Origin: Candidatus Uhrbacteria bacterium
GTDB lineage: Bacteria; Patescibacteriota; Patescibacteriia; UBA9934; GWF2-40-263
Length of the DNA stretch: 24,659 nt
Direction of reading: 5' to 3'
Assembly: GCA_016205995.1 (NCBI GenBank)
Contig: JACQSJ010000071.1
Coordinates: 1 to 24,659 of the forward strand
Under the pieces are notes generated by a model. The model saw only the letters and a list, made by a program, of their open reading frames with translations, was not told where the DNA came from and did not search any database. A program made the translations under genes and the position numbers. Shown piece by piece: positions 1 to 6,776 of the stretch. Numbering within the stretch: the stretch's first letter is position 1; every line of letters starts with the position of its first letter.

Positions 1-147
1 ACTTATGATCTACCCTTGGTAGATCCGCGGGTAAAACCAATGAATGGTAAGAACGGCAGAGTACGCTATATGTTCGGGGAAGTTCGTGCCTTTAGGGCGT
101 TGAGTCCTGAAACCAAAGCTTGGTTCCAGAGCCCAACGCCTAAGTAG
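1..147 (+). CDS. C-terminal fragment of a possible HTH (AlpA/excisionase-like) DNA-binding protein
   Basis: An open frame runs from base 1 to a TAG at 145-147, so only the last 48 residues are present and the start lies outside the window. The fragment has the pattern 'LPLVDPRVKP...GRVRYMFGEVRAF', which resembles the wing and following helix of small helix-turn-helix proteins of the AlpA/excisionase/MerR type, where a basic 'R-[VY]-R-Y' strand precedes a 'xxVxAF' helix. That likeness is by eye and weak. A strong hairpin terminator follows 20 bases later, which supports this being a real gene end. Confidence 0.45.
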   Translation, partial: TYDLPLVDPRVKPMNGKNGRVRYMFGEVRAFRALSPETKAWFQSPTPK

Positions 148-168
148 GCCTACCATCCGAATAACGTT

Positions 169-196
169 GGGGCCTTCGGGCCCCTTCTTCTTTTTT
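169..196 (+). terminator. Rho-independent terminator
   Basis: A 6-bp GC stem (GGGGCC/GGCCCC) closes a TTCG tetraloop at 169-184 and is followed by a T-rich tract to 196. It ends the transcript of the partial gene at the left edge. Confidence 0.9.
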
Positions 197-207
197 CTGA
201 GAAAAAA

Positions 208-216
208 TGCTATTCT
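208..216 (+). promoter_or_regulatory. Extended -10 promoter for the dksA-like gene
   Basis: TG-C-TATTCT at 208-216 is an extended -10 element directly after the preceding terminator. No good -35 is visible. Transcription would start near 223, about 20 bases before the ATG at 243. This argues against the longer reading frame that begins at 207. Confidence 0.5.
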
Positions 217-242
217 TTACGAGTCATTCTAAGAAAATACCT

Positions 243-617
243 ATGGGATCTGACTTCGTACAAAAAATGAAGGACCTGCTTGAGGGGGAGAAGGCGCGCC
301 TTGAAAAAGAGCTCGCTGCGTTTGCTCATCGAAATCTCAATGCACCTGAAGCGGACTACAATGCTGATTTCCCTAATCTCGGCGAAAAGGAGGACGAAAG
401 TGCTTCGGAAGTCGCCCAATTTTCGGACAACCTTTCGCTTGAGGACGAGCTCGAAAAGGCGCTACGAGATGTAGACTCAGCTCTCAAGACAATCAGCAAG
501 GGAACCTACGGGATCTGCAAGTATTGCGGCCAGCAAATTGATGAGCGCCGTCTTATTGCTCGCCCAACTTCTACCTCTTGCATCCAGTGCAAAAAAACCC
601 TGACCCAAGAAGTGTGA
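243..617 (+). CDS. TraR/DksA family zinc-finger protein
   Basis: A 124-residue protein with a charged N-terminal coiled-coil region (roughly residues 1-75) and a C-terminal four-cysteine zinc finger: CKYCG, a 17-residue spacer, then CIQC. 'GTYGICKYCGQQI' before the finger and 'RLIARPTSTSC' inside it are typical of the DksA/TraR superfamily, whose members bind RNA polymerase in its secondary channel or act in related stress roles. I chose ATG 243 because a frame start at 207 would fall inside the predicted promoter. There is no clear Shine-Dalgarno. The stop codon overlaps the GTG of lspA, so the two are probably cotranslated. Which DksA subfamily it belongs to cannot be told by eye. Confidence 0.88.
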   Translation: MGSDFVQKMKDLLEGEKARLEKELAAFAHRNLNAPEADYNADFPNLGEKEDESASEVAQFSDNLSLEDELEKALRDVDSALKTISKGTYGICKYCGQQIDERRLIARPTSTSCIQCKKTLTQEV

Positions 618-1099
618 AACCCGCATCTCCTCGCGTGTACTGGTACCTCCTGCCAGTCGCCGCGATCGTTGCTCTCGACGAGTGGCTCAAGTATAGAGGA
701 TTACAGCGACTCCCTGATGAAGGGAGTCTTGTTGATCCTGGCCTTCTTTCTTTCGCAATCCACAAAAACTGGGGGGTTGCGTTTGATATCCCGTTTCGAC
801 TCGAGTTCATCATCCTCGTTTCCATTCTGATCGGGATTGGCCTTCTCCACATTGCCTACAAAAATCGTCTCTTACATCCGGACATCACACTTGCAACGGG
901 GCTCATTATCTTGGGGGCGCTCGGGAACCTCTACGACCGGGTCATGTACGGCTTTACGGTCGATTACCTCATTTTGTTTGGGCGTTCGGCGATCAATCTC
1001 TCCGATCTGGTGATTGTAGGAGGTGTTGTCCTACTGCTCCTCTCAAGTCGTCGCACGAAAAAACACAAACAAATCCACCCGGATGAACCCGTTCATTGA
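614..1099 (+). CDS. lspA: Lipoprotein signal peptidase (signal peptidase II)
   Basis: This 161-residue membrane protein has four hydrophobic segments and the conserved blocks of the aspartic peptidase LspA, which removes signal peptides from prolipoproteins in the cytoplasmic membrane. The blocks are 'DEWLK' in the first helix, 'NWGVAF', 'GALGNLYDRVMYGFTVDYL' with the first catalytic Asp, and 'INLSD' with the second. Both catalytic aspartates are present. The best start is GTG 614, which overlaps the preceding TGA as GTGA and implies translational coupling. A TTG at 578 would give 12 extra residues but sits deep inside the upstream gene. The C-terminus is basic (SSRRTKKHK), as expected for a cytoplasmic tail. 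Confidence 0.93.
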   Translation: MKPASPRVYWYLLPVAAIVALDEWLKYRGLQRLPDEGSLVDPGLLSFAIHKNWGVAFDIPFRLEFIILVSILIGIGLLHIAYKNRLLHPDITLATGLIILGALGNLYDRVMYGFTVDYLILFGRSAINLSDLVIVGGVVLLLLSSRRTKKHKQIHPDEPVH

Positions 1100-1124
1100 C
1101 AACGAAGAAAAAAACACGTAGAGT
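1096..1124 (+). promoter_or_regulatory. Promoter for comM
   Basis: TTGACA at 1096-1101, a 17-bp spacer, and TAGAGT at 1119-1124 predict a start near 1131. A second -10-like TATAAG at 1130-1135 is an alternative. The -35 overlaps the lspA stop codon. Confidence 0.6.
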
Positions 1125-1136
1125 GTGAGTATAAGT

Positions 1137-1166
1137 AAACCCCCTCTCTAAATGAGTTGGGGGTTT
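1137..1166 (+). promoter_or_regulatory. Hairpin in the comM leader, just before the start codon
   Basis: AAACCCCC at 1137-1144 pairs with GGGGGTTT at 1159-1166, and an inner CTC/GAG extends the stem. The hairpin ends two bases before ATG 1168 and has a T-run, so it could terminate the dksA-lspA transcript. It lies downstream of the predicted comM promoter, so it would also sit in the comM leader and hide the only G-rich stretch near the start codon. Confidence 0.65.
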
Positions 1167-1167
1167 T

Positions 1168-2679
1168 ATGTTCAACATCACCACAGCCGCAACGCTCGGC
1201 ATTACCGCAACACCTGTCACGGTGGAAGCGGACGTTTCCTTCGGTCTAAACGCGTTTTGCATTGTCGGTCTGCCTGATACGGCAGTCAAAGAGGCACGCG
1301 ACCGCATTCGCGCGGCCATCAAAAACAGCGGGTACTCGTTTCCGCGAGGAAGAGTCACGGTCAATTTGGCGCCGGCGGATGTCCGCAAACAGGGACCTTT
1401 GTACGATTTACCCATTGCTCTTTCGATCCTTCTGGCAACAGGAGAGTTTTCACGTTCATCGATCGACTCGTGCGTATTTCTTGGGGAGCTTGCCTTGGAT
1501 GGCTCGGTTCGGGCCGTACAAGGAACACTCACTGCCGCAATTATGGCCAAAAGCCGGAAACTCGGTTCCATCTTCGTTCCGACGGGAAACACCCAGGAGG
1601 CGACGGCGATCGGGGGTCTGGAAGTATTCGGGGTGGATGCGCTCCAGACGCTTGTCGACCACCTCAAAGGGGTACAGTCTATCGGACCTGCCACGAAGGT
1701 CGCGTTCACGACCCCCACACAGACAAGCGATTTTTGCGCCATCAAGGGACAAGAGGGTGCCAAGCGCGCGCTTGAAATCGCGGCCGCAGGCGGTCACAAC
1801 ATTTTACTCAAGGGACCGCCGGGAGCAGGAAAAACTCTGCTCGCCAGATCGCTGCCCTCCATTCTTCCCGCTCTTAGCCACGAAGAATCAATCGAAGTAA
1901 CAGCCATCGCCTCCGTCGCCGGCACTCTTCCAACAGGGCAGGGACTCGTCCAAGTACGACCGTTTCGCTCCCCGCACCACAGCTCTTCAGCGGTTTCTCT
2001 TGTTGGAGGCGGGACGTGGCCAAGGCCGGGCGAGGTGTCTCTCGCACATCGTGGTGTCCTGTTCCTCGACGAACTCCCGGAGTTTTCTCGCTACGTCCTC
2101 GAACATCTGCGCCAACCGCTTGAGGACGGGAACGTCACCATCTCGCGCGCGGTGGGGTCGATCCAGTTTCCGGCGCGGTTCCTCCTTGCCGCCGCGATGA
2201 ACCCCTGTCCGTGCGGACATCTCACCAACCCACATAAGCAATGCACGTGCACACTCAACCAAATCGCAAAGTACCAGAAAAAAATATCCGGCCCCCTGCT
2301 GGACCGGTTTGATTTGGTGATCGAGGTCCCAGCTGTGGAGCATGACAAGCTCCTCTCAAACCAGAAACCAGAATCATCCGACGCCATACGTGACCGAGTG
2401 GAAATGGCCCGCACTCGCCAGCATGAGCGTCTCACCGAGCTTCGACTGTTTACCAACAGCGAGCTTTCCTCCTCGCAACTGGACGAACTCTGTCCACTCA
2501 CATCTGAAAACAAGTCCCTCCTCGAAGTCGCCCTGCGATCCAACCGCCTCTCCGCCCGCGGCTTCATGCGCGTGCGCAAAGTCGCCCGCACCATCGCCGA
2601 CTTGGCAGGAAGCGACGAAATCGCCCTCGAGCACTTGGCCGAGGCACTGCAATACAGAGAGCAGGTGAGGTTGGATTAA
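1168..2679 (+). CDS. comM: ComM/YifB-family AAA+ ATPase (Mg-chelatase-like)
   Basis: A full-length 503-residue member of the YifB/ComM family. Residues 1 to about 165 form the N-terminal Lon-protease-like ChlI domain. The AAA+ core follows, with Walker A GPPGAGKT at 216-223, Walker B in 'GVLFLDELPEF', and the cysteine-bearing 'AMNPCPCGH...CTC' segment. The C-terminal Mg_chelatase_C helices contain 'LSARGFMRVRKVARTIADL'. In competent bacteria ComM is a hexameric helicase that promotes branch migration during natural transformation. ATG 1168 matches the usual family start. The gene has its own promoter and a hairpin leader. Confidence 0.95.
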   Translation: MFNITTAATLGITATPVTVEADVSFGLNAFCIVGLPDTAVKEARDRIRAAIKNSGYSFPRGRVTVNLAPADVRKQGPLYDLPIALSILLATGEFSRSSIDSCVFLGELALDGSVRAVQGTLTAAIMAKSRKLGSIFVPTGNTQEATAIGGLEVFGVDALQTLVDHLKGVQSIGPATKVAFTTPTQTSDFCAIKGQEGAKRALEIAAAGGHNILLKGPPGAGKTLLARSLPSILPALSHEESIEVTAIASVAGTLPTGQGLVQVRPFRSPHHSSSAVSLVGGGTWPRPGEVSLAHRGVLFLDELPEFSRYVLEHLRQPLEDGNVTISRAVGSIQFPARFLLAAAMNPCPCGHLTNPHKQCTCTLNQIAKYQKKISGPLLDRFDLVIEVPAVEHDKLLSNQKPESSDAIRDRVEMARTRQHERLTELRLFTNSELSSSQLDELCPLTSENKSLLEVALRSNRLSARGFMRVRKVARTIADLAGSDEIALEHLAEALQYREQVRLD

Positions 2680-2742
2680 CGGACTGATTTCACTTTTCCG
2701 TCAGGAAGAACACAAAGAGTTGCTCATGTAGTTAACACCCGA

Positions 2743-2762
2743 TGCATATGTGTCCCGATCGG
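2743..2762 (+). repeat. Left copy of a 20-bp direct repeat, candidate operator
   Basis: TGCATATGTGTCCCGATCGG occurs here, immediately upstream of the AT-rich -10 region (AAATATAAA, 2766-2774) of the PaaX-like gene. It recurs identically at 3299-3318 just after that gene. The half TCCCGATCGG is nearly palindromic. Confidence 0.85.
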
Positions 2763-2778
2763 ACCAAATATAAACTCT

Positions 2779-3297
2779 ATGGCTGGTAAGAAAAACGCTA
2801 TCGTTCAAGAAATTCTCGATATGCTTTTGGAGGGAACCGAACTTCTCTTTGAGTGGATGGAAAATCCACACGCTCAACGGCGACGAGTACGAGGAATTCT
2901 CACACATGAGGAATGGGAAAAAATCTTTGGTGATCAAAAACGGAATGCTGCTCTTCGCCGACTGAAAAAGAAAAAATGGATCAATGACAGGCAGTTGGGC
3001 AATGATGTCGTCTTTGAGTTAAGTAACAAGGCAATCATCGAGTATTTGAAGGGCTTGATCAAACAAGAACCCCCTCGCCCCGGAACAAGAGAAACCCTGG
3101 TTGTGTTCGACATTCCGGAGGCAGCAAGAAGCGCAAGAACAAATTGGCGACGGCTCTTGAAGGCTCTCGGCTTCCACAAACAACAACTCAGCGTCTGGTC
3201 TAGCATGAAAAATATTGGAGATCAGGTTCTCGCACTCGTGAAAGCACTTGGCATTGAGAAATGGGTAAAAGTGTATTCTGGAACAGAGTTAAACTAA
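2779..3297 (+). CDS. PaaX-like / Cas2-fold transcriptional regulator (CPR type)
   Basis: A 172-residue protein with a basic N-terminal winged-helix-like part (roughly residues 30-95, 'RGILTHEEWEKIF...LRRLKKKKWI') and a C-terminal ferredoxin-like domain. That domain begins 'TLVVFDIPE' and continues with 'WRRLLKALGFHKQQLSVW', the pattern of the PaaX C-terminal (Cas2-like) domain. PaaX proteins are transcriptional repressors, and stand-alone relatives are frequent in Patescibacteria. No cas1 or CRISPR array is nearby, so a role in spacer acquisition is not supported. The start at 2779 lies about 5 bases after a TATAAA, so the mRNA would be nearly leaderless, and no Shine-Dalgarno is visible. The 20-bp repeats on both sides suggest autoregulation. 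Confidence 0.78.
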   Translation: MAGKKNAIVQEILDMLLEGTELLFEWMENPHAQRRRVRGILTHEEWEKIFGDQKRNAALRRLKKKKWINDRQLGNDVVFELSNKAIIEYLKGLIKQEPPRPGTRETLVVFDIPEAARSARTNWRRLLKALGFHKQQLSVWSSMKNIGDQVLALVKALGIEKWVKVYSGTELN

Positions 3298-3298
3298 G

Positions 3299-3325
3299 TG
3301 CATATGTGTCCCGATCGGGACACAT
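3299..3325 (+). repeat. Right copy of the 20-bp repeat within a perfect 22-bp palindrome
   Basis: The 20-bp repeat at 3299-3318 continues into a perfect inverted repeat at 3304-3325 (half-site ATGTGTCCCGA). It starts two bases after the stop of the PaaX-like gene. Its form suits a dimer-binding operator. It has no T-tract, so it is unlikely to be a terminator. Confidence 0.85.
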
Positions 3326-3422
3326 GCGTTCTAACGTTCACACTTCGACAGATGGCTTGGTTTACCATTCCTGTTTACCATTCTCACCACCAAAACAGCC
3401 AACGACAACCCTCAGCGAAACA

Positions 3423-3451
3423 TTGACGCTTTCTCTTAGCGGATGTATCTT
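3423..3451 (+). promoter_or_regulatory. Promoter for the two small membrane-protein genes
   Basis: TTGACG at 3423-3428, a 17-bp spacer, and TATCTT at 3446-3451 predict a start near 3458, about 30 bases before the first ATG. It has the same layout as the promoters of the 10-21 kb island. Confidence 0.65.
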
Positions 3452-3488
3452 CCTTCTCTCAGTCAACCCCGTAACCCTGGAGGTTCCA

Positions 3489-3650
3489 ATGCGGGCACTG
3501 ATGACCTGGTTCATGCTGCGAGCCGATCCGGACTACTACCGTGGCGGTCATTCCGAGCCCCTCGAATTCTGGGCGCTCATCGCCCTGTGTCTGGTCGTCT
3601 GGTATGTGATCATGCGACCGCTCCTCACGGACAACCCACAGCCGGAGTAG
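3489..3650 (+). CDS. Small single-span membrane protein, unknown function
   Basis: This 53-residue protein starts at ATG 3489, five bases after a perfect GGAGG (3479-3483). It has a short polar N-terminus (MRALMTWFMLRADPDYYRGG), one hydrophobic helix 'FWALIALCLVVWYVIM' and a short polar tail. The arrangement of promoter, Shine-Dalgarno, gene, second gene and terminator is the main reason to believe it is real. I recognise no family. It is the first gene of a two-gene operon with the next small membrane protein. The longer frame upstream of 3489 runs through the promoter and is not used. Confidence 0.6.
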   Translation: MRALMTWFMLRADPDYYRGGHSEPLEFWALIALCLVVWYVIMRPLLTDNPQPE

Positions 3651-3652
3651 CC

Positions 3653-3817
3653 ATGTTCCCCCACGTCCTTGCCGAAATGGCGATGCTTCTGCCACCACCT
3701 CAGGCGATCAACCTGATCGATCTCCTGCTCCTGTTTCTCTACTTCGTCGTCCCTCCGGCCATCATGGTCTTCGCGATGTCGGAGGCCGAACACCGCTACC
3801 AGTCCCTCAAGGGCTGA
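3653..3817 (+). CDS. Small membrane protein, unknown function
   Basis: This 54-residue protein starts at ATG 3653, two bases after the preceding TAG. A GGAGT that overlaps the end of the previous gene serves as ribosome binding site. The centre is strongly hydrophobic ('INLIDLLLLFLYFVVPPAIMVFAM'), giving one long or two short membrane segments broken by PP. A polar tail ends 'HRYQSLKG'. No family is recognised. Its tight linkage to the 53-residue gene suggests that the two products act together, perhaps as membrane partners. It is followed by a hairpin terminator. Confidence 0.58.
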   Translation: MFPHVLAEMAMLLPPPQAINLIDLLLLFLYFVVPPAIMVFAMSEAEHRYQSLKG

Positions 3818-3820
3818 CGT

Positions 3821-3850
3821 CCCGTCTCTACTCCGGAGCGGGCTTTTCTT
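3821..3850 (+). terminator. Terminator of the small-protein operon
   Basis: CCCG at 3821-3824 pairs with CGGG at 3839-3842, with an inner CTC/GAG (one T bulge), followed by CTTTTCTTTTT. It abuts the 3' end of the convergent uppS. Confidence 0.75.
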
Positions 3851-3851
3851 T

Positions 3852-4526
3852 TTACTCACCAAACCGTCTTTGGCGATGTTCAAAATCATACAAACATTCT
3901 TCTAAATCTTCCACGGAAAAGTCCGGCCAGTATTTGTCGACAAACTTGAGCTCACTGTACACCCCGCTCCAAGTCAAAAAACCGGACAATCGCCGCTCGC
4001 CGCCGGTGCGCACGATCATGTCCGGCTCGGGGATACCGACTGTCCACATCGATGCGGCCACAAGCGTTTCGTCGATATCGTCCGAGTCACGTCCAGCTGT
4101 CGCGAGCTTCTTCATCGCGTCAACGATCTCGGCGCGCCCACCATAATTGATGCATACATTGATCTGCCCACGTTTCCCTCCAGCCGTCTTGGCCTGCGCC
4201 GCATCGATCGCATCGACGATCTTGTCGCTCAACCCCTCGCGCCTGCCAACCACCCGCAGCCGCACATCATGCTCGACAAAAAAATCAAGCTCTCGCGTGA
4301 GAGCCCCCAAGAACAACTCCATCAAAAAACCGACTTCCTCTTGTGACCGTTTCCAGTTCTCCGTCGAAAACGCGAACACGCTCAAGTACTCCACGCCGCG
4401 CTCGAGCGCGGCGAGTCCAATCGTCTTGAGGTTCTCGTACCCACGCCGGTGCCCTTCAAGCGAGGGGAGTCTATGGTCGCGCGCCCAGCGACGATTGCCA
4501 TCCAGGATGATCGCAAGGTGCTTCAT
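3852..4526 (-). CDS. uppS: Isoprenyl transferase (undecaprenyl diphosphate synthase family)
   Basis: A 224-residue cis-prenyltransferase that extends farnesyl diphosphate with isopentenyl diphosphate to make the lipid carrier for cell-wall and glycan synthesis. It shows 'LAIILDGNRRWA' with the catalytic Asp almost at the N-terminus, 'EGHRRGYEN', 'YLSVFAFSTENWKR', and the C-terminal 'MIVRTGGERRLSGFLTW...SELKF' block that binds the pyrophosphate. The length is slightly short for the family because the N-terminus begins directly at the DGN motif. The start at 4526 overlaps the stop of the zinc-ribbon gene as ATGA, so the two are coupled. Confidence 0.94.
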   Translation of the reverse strand: MKHLAIILDGNRRWARDHRLPSLEGHRRGYENLKTIGLAALERGVEYLSVFAFSTENWKRSQEEVGFLMELFLGALTRELDFFVEHDVRLRVVGRREGLSDKIVDAIDAAQAKTAGGKRGQINVCINYGGRAEIVDAMKKLATAGRDSDDIDETLVAASMWTVGIPEPDMIVRTGGERRLSGFLTWSGVYSELKFVDKYWPDFSVEDLEECLYDFEHRQRRFGE

Positions 4527-4906
4527 ACGAATCGTGCCCAGAGATACGCTCCAAGCAACATCGCCACCCAAACCATACCGACGATATCCATCAGCCGCAT
4601 CCGCGCCTGAAACTCCTCCCAGTCGCTCCACCCTCCATGCTTCCAACTCAACCGCCGTCCAAATACGACACAGACACCCAACGCCACCAGACCAAACGCG
4701 GGGATCAGAGAAATCAAAAACCAAAAATACAGTCGTGCGCCAAACGTCCACCCCTGGGTAAACAACAACGCCCCCATCGACGGGCCTCGCAAAAATCGAG
4801 CCTTGCGGCGCTCATCTGGAACAAGCTCGAGCGTAAACCCGCAGCCCCCGCATTTCTCGTTCCATTCCTCCACCTCGCGCTTACACGAAACACATGTACG
4901 ATTCAT
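4523..4906 (-). CDS. Zinc-ribbon membrane protein, unknown function
   Basis: This 127-residue protein begins with a four-cysteine zinc ribbon (CVSC...CGGC, residues about 4-23). About 40 polar residues follow, then two hydrophobic helices: 'YFWFLISLIPAFGLVALGVCVVF' and, after a charged loop, 'MDIVGMVWVAMLLGAYLW'. It would be a membrane protein with an N-terminal cytoplasmic metal-binding knob. I chose ATG 4906 because it follows an extended -10 by only a few bases. The reading frame also contains a GTG six codons upstream that would lie inside that promoter. It overlaps uppS by four bases. The function is unknown. Zinc ribbons of this kind often mediate protein or nucleic-acid contacts. Confidence 0.72.
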   Translation of the reverse strand: MNRTCVSCKREVEEWNEKCGGCGFTLELVPDERRKARFLRGPSMGALLFTQGWTFGARLYFWFLISLIPAFGLVALGVCVVFGRRLSWKHGGWSDWEEFQARMRLMDIVGMVWVAMLLGAYLWARFV

Positions 4907-4914
4907 ACGAACCC

Positions 4915-4923
4915 AGTATACCA
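4915..4923 (-). promoter_or_regulatory. Extended -10 promoter for the zinc-ribbon gene and uppS
   Basis: On the minus strand TG-G-TATACT reads from 4923 down to 4915. The start would be near 4908, two bases before the ATG at 4906, so the transcript is effectively leaderless. Confidence 0.6.
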
Positions 4924-4947
4924 AAAGCAGGCTCGAGGGCCTGCTTT
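4923..4947 (-). terminator. Terminator of the M23 peptidase gene
   Basis: AAAGCAGG at 4924-4931 pairs with CCTGCTTT at 4940-4947. Read on the minus strand, the hairpin ends in four Ts. It lies two bases after the peptidase stop and overlaps the next promoter. Confidence 0.7.
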
Positions 4948-4948
4948 C

Positions 4949-6202
4949 TTATCTGACGTAATCAAGTGGATTTTGGAACTTCCCATTACGGATCACTTCA
5001 AAGTGCAGGTGCGTCCCCGTACTTCGTCCCGTGGTTCCCGTTTGGGCGAGCACCTGGCCAGTGCTCACCACATCTCCCACGGCCACATAATTCTTTGAGT
5101 GGTGCGCGTAGCGCGTCACGTATCCATCGCCATGGTCGACCTCCACCGTCAATCCGTAGCCGCTTCTCCACCCGCTGTAGATGACCACCCCATCGCGCGC
5201 GGCGTAACTCGATGTTGTGTAATCTCCATCGATATCCACGCCCGTATGCCGCCAGCCGTAATATTGCGTGATCGTGTGCCAGTCGGTGGGCCAGATCCAT
5301 CCGTCCACAGCCGTCGACGGGGCACTGACCGATGGAGCGGTAAACAACGTCGTGATCGAGGCCGAGCTTCGTGACGTAGAAACAGGGGAAGGAGGTTCAC
5401 CACCGGGAAGCAGGAGCTTGTCCCCGATCGCCAATCGGTTGGCGCTTTCAAGTCCGTTCTGCGCCATCACCGTCTCCAAATCGACGGAATAATTCCTCGC
5501 GATACGAGAGAGTGTATCCCCACTCCTCACCGTATAGAGCACGCCGTCGACCGGAAGAATCGAGAGCTCCTGTCCTGGCCGGATCGTGCTGGTGTAGGAG
5601 AGCCCGTTGGACCAGAGGATCGTCGAGAGACTGAGGCCATAAGACTCGGCAATGCGCCCGAGCGTATCTCCTTCTTGTACGACATAAGTTTCAATGCTCG
5701 TTCGCTCGGGGACCTCGACCGTCGGGGTCGTCTCCTCGTCGCCGACTTCCGACGTTGCCGTCTCTTCAAGGAAATCCAAATCGATTTGTCGGTGCGCGTC
5801 CACGACTGTCCCGGACACATAGGAAGAGCTCGTCCCCAGGATCATGGTCGTCGACCCAGCCTCCACGACTTCAAGAATCGATGAGTCGTCTTCTGAAACT
5901 AATTGATAGAGCAAACTCTTTTGACCAAAATCTTCTGCTCGCACATCGCGCGCGGAAAGGTTCACCCACATCACCCCGATCACGATACACGACATCATAA
6001 CGTGCATCGTGTACCGGTTTGAAACCAAGTAGACCAGGCGGTGCTTGGCTGGGAGCAGTACTTTCTGGATGTATCGACGAACGAAAAAGACCACGCGGTA
6101 CGAAGGGATCCCGACAAAGCGGATAAAAAACAAGCCGGTCACTTTGAATGGCACGGCGAGGCTTTGCATCCACCCGGCGCCATGTTGCTTGAGGAAAACC
6201 AT
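4949..6202 (-). CDS. Membrane-anchored LysM / M23 metallopeptidase
   Basis: This 417-residue protein cuts or remodels peptidoglycan outside the cell. It has a basic, partly hydrophobic N-terminal ~65 residues, then a membrane anchor ('MHVMMSCIVIGVMWVNLSA'), an acidic linker and two LysM domains: 'YVVQEGDTLGRIAESYGLS...LSILP' and 'YTVRSGDTLSRIARNYSVD...LLLP'. A Ser/Thr-rich linker leads to a C-terminal M23 (LytM) domain with zinc ligands in 'HTGVDID' and 'GTHLHFEV' and the histidine pair 'YAHHSK'. All expected ligands are present, so it should be active. I prefer ATG 6202 to the TTG three codons upstream. A TTGACA promoter lies about 70 bases upstream. Confidence 0.9.
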   Translation of the reverse strand: MVFLKQHGAGWMQSLAVPFKVTGLFFIRFVGIPSYRVVFFVRRYIQKVLLPAKHRLVYLVSNRYTMHVMMSCIVIGVMWVNLSARDVRAEDFGQKSLLYQLVSEDDSSILEVVEAGSTTMILGTSSSYVSGTVVDAHRQIDLDFLEETATSEVGDEETTPTVEVPERTSIETYVVQEGDTLGRIAESYGLSLSTILWSNGLSYTSTIRPGQELSILPVDGVLYTVRSGDTLSRIARNYSVDLETVMAQNGLESANRLAIGDKLLLPGGEPPSPVSTSRSSASITTLFTAPSVSAPSTAVDGWIWPTDWHTITQYYGWRHTGVDIDGDYTTSSYAARDGVVIYSGWRSGYGLTVEVDHGDGYVTRYAHHSKNYVAVGDVVSTGQVLAQTGTTGRSTGTHLHFEVIRNGKFQNPLDYVR

Positions 6203-6268
6203 CCCGCGCAAAAAGCCCAGCAGTGTGCGAACAATAAATTGTTTAACAGAAAGGTTCAGACGAAAACA

Positions 6269-6297
6269 AATCTACTGAAAAATTGGTTTTTTGTCAA
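6269..6297 (-). promoter_or_regulatory. Promoter for the M23 peptidase gene
   Basis: On the minus strand TTGACA (6297-6292), a 17-bp A/T-rich spacer, and TAGATT (6274-6269) form a good sigma70-type promoter. The -35 touches the stop codon of the cupin gene. Confidence 0.65.
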
Positions 6298-6669
6298 TTA
6301 ATGTGGAGTCGTCGTCCCCTGCCGTCCGTAGTCGTCGTCGAAACGCTCGATGTCATCCTCGCCGAAATAATCGCCTCTCTGGACTTCGATGAAGACAAGG
6401 GGCTCGTCGCCTATGTTCTGCACACGATGCTTGGCGCGCAATGGCACCACAAGCACTTCACCTGCTCCATGATCGGAGTCAACATCGTCGAGTGTCAATC
6501 GCGCGCGCCCCGAGATGATCACCCAATACTCCTCCCGTCGCTGGTGACGCTGATACGAGAGTCGCGCTCCTGGGTTCACGGTAATACGTTTCACCTGGTG
6601 CGTGGGCATGACCTCGAGTATGTCATAACGACCCCACGGACGGATGTTTTCTGGGAGATGATTTGTCAT
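6298..6669 (-). CDS. Phosphomannose isomerase-type cupin
   Basis: A 123-residue single-domain cupin. It starts 'RPWGRYDILE' and contains 'VKRITVNPGARLSYQRHQRREEYWVIISG', then 'VPLRAKHRVQN' and 'FIEVQRGDYFGEDDIERFDDDYGR'. This is the signature of the C-terminal domain of bifunctional mannose-1-phosphate guanylyltransferase/mannose-6-phosphate isomerase, here as a separate protein. It probably interconverts mannose-6-phosphate and fructose-6-phosphate or a related sugar phosphate. The metal-binding His/Glu residues 'QRH...EE' and 'KHR' are visible. Starts at 6675 and 6684 are also possible, but the latter falls inside the REP palindrome. Confidence 0.85.
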   Translation of the reverse strand: MTNHLPENIRPWGRYDILEVMPTHQVKRITVNPGARLSYQRHQRREEYWVIISGRARLTLDDVDSDHGAGEVLVVPLRAKHRVQNIGDEPLVFIEVQRGDYFGEDDIERFDDDYGRQGTTTPH

Positions 6670-6676
6670 ACTCATC

Positions 6677-6771
6677 TGTGTCATTGCGAGGCCGAAGGCC
6701 GAAGCAATCCTCCAACTCGTCGAAGGATTGCTTCGTCGGTCGACGATCAACTTCCTCCTCGCGATGACACA
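6677..6771. repeat. REP-like palindromic element
   Basis: A ~95-bp imperfect palindrome between rnhB and the cupin gene. Its ends are TGTGTCATTGCGAG (6677-6690) and CTCGCGATGACACA (6758-6771). Inside, GAAGCAATCC (6701-6710) pairs with GGATTGCTTC (6725-6734). The 'GTCATTGCGAG...GAAGCAATCC' wording belongs to a very widespread class of bacterial repetitive extragenic palindromes, often moved by RAYT transposases. It may also end the rnhB transcript. Confidence 0.85.
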
Positions 6772-6776
6772 TGTAG

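Noticed and set aside
2779..3297. cas2 of a CRISPR system
   Set aside because: The C-terminal domain has the Cas2-like PaaX fold, but there is no cas1, no other cas gene and no array of evenly spaced repeats. The N-terminal winged-helix part fits a regulator.
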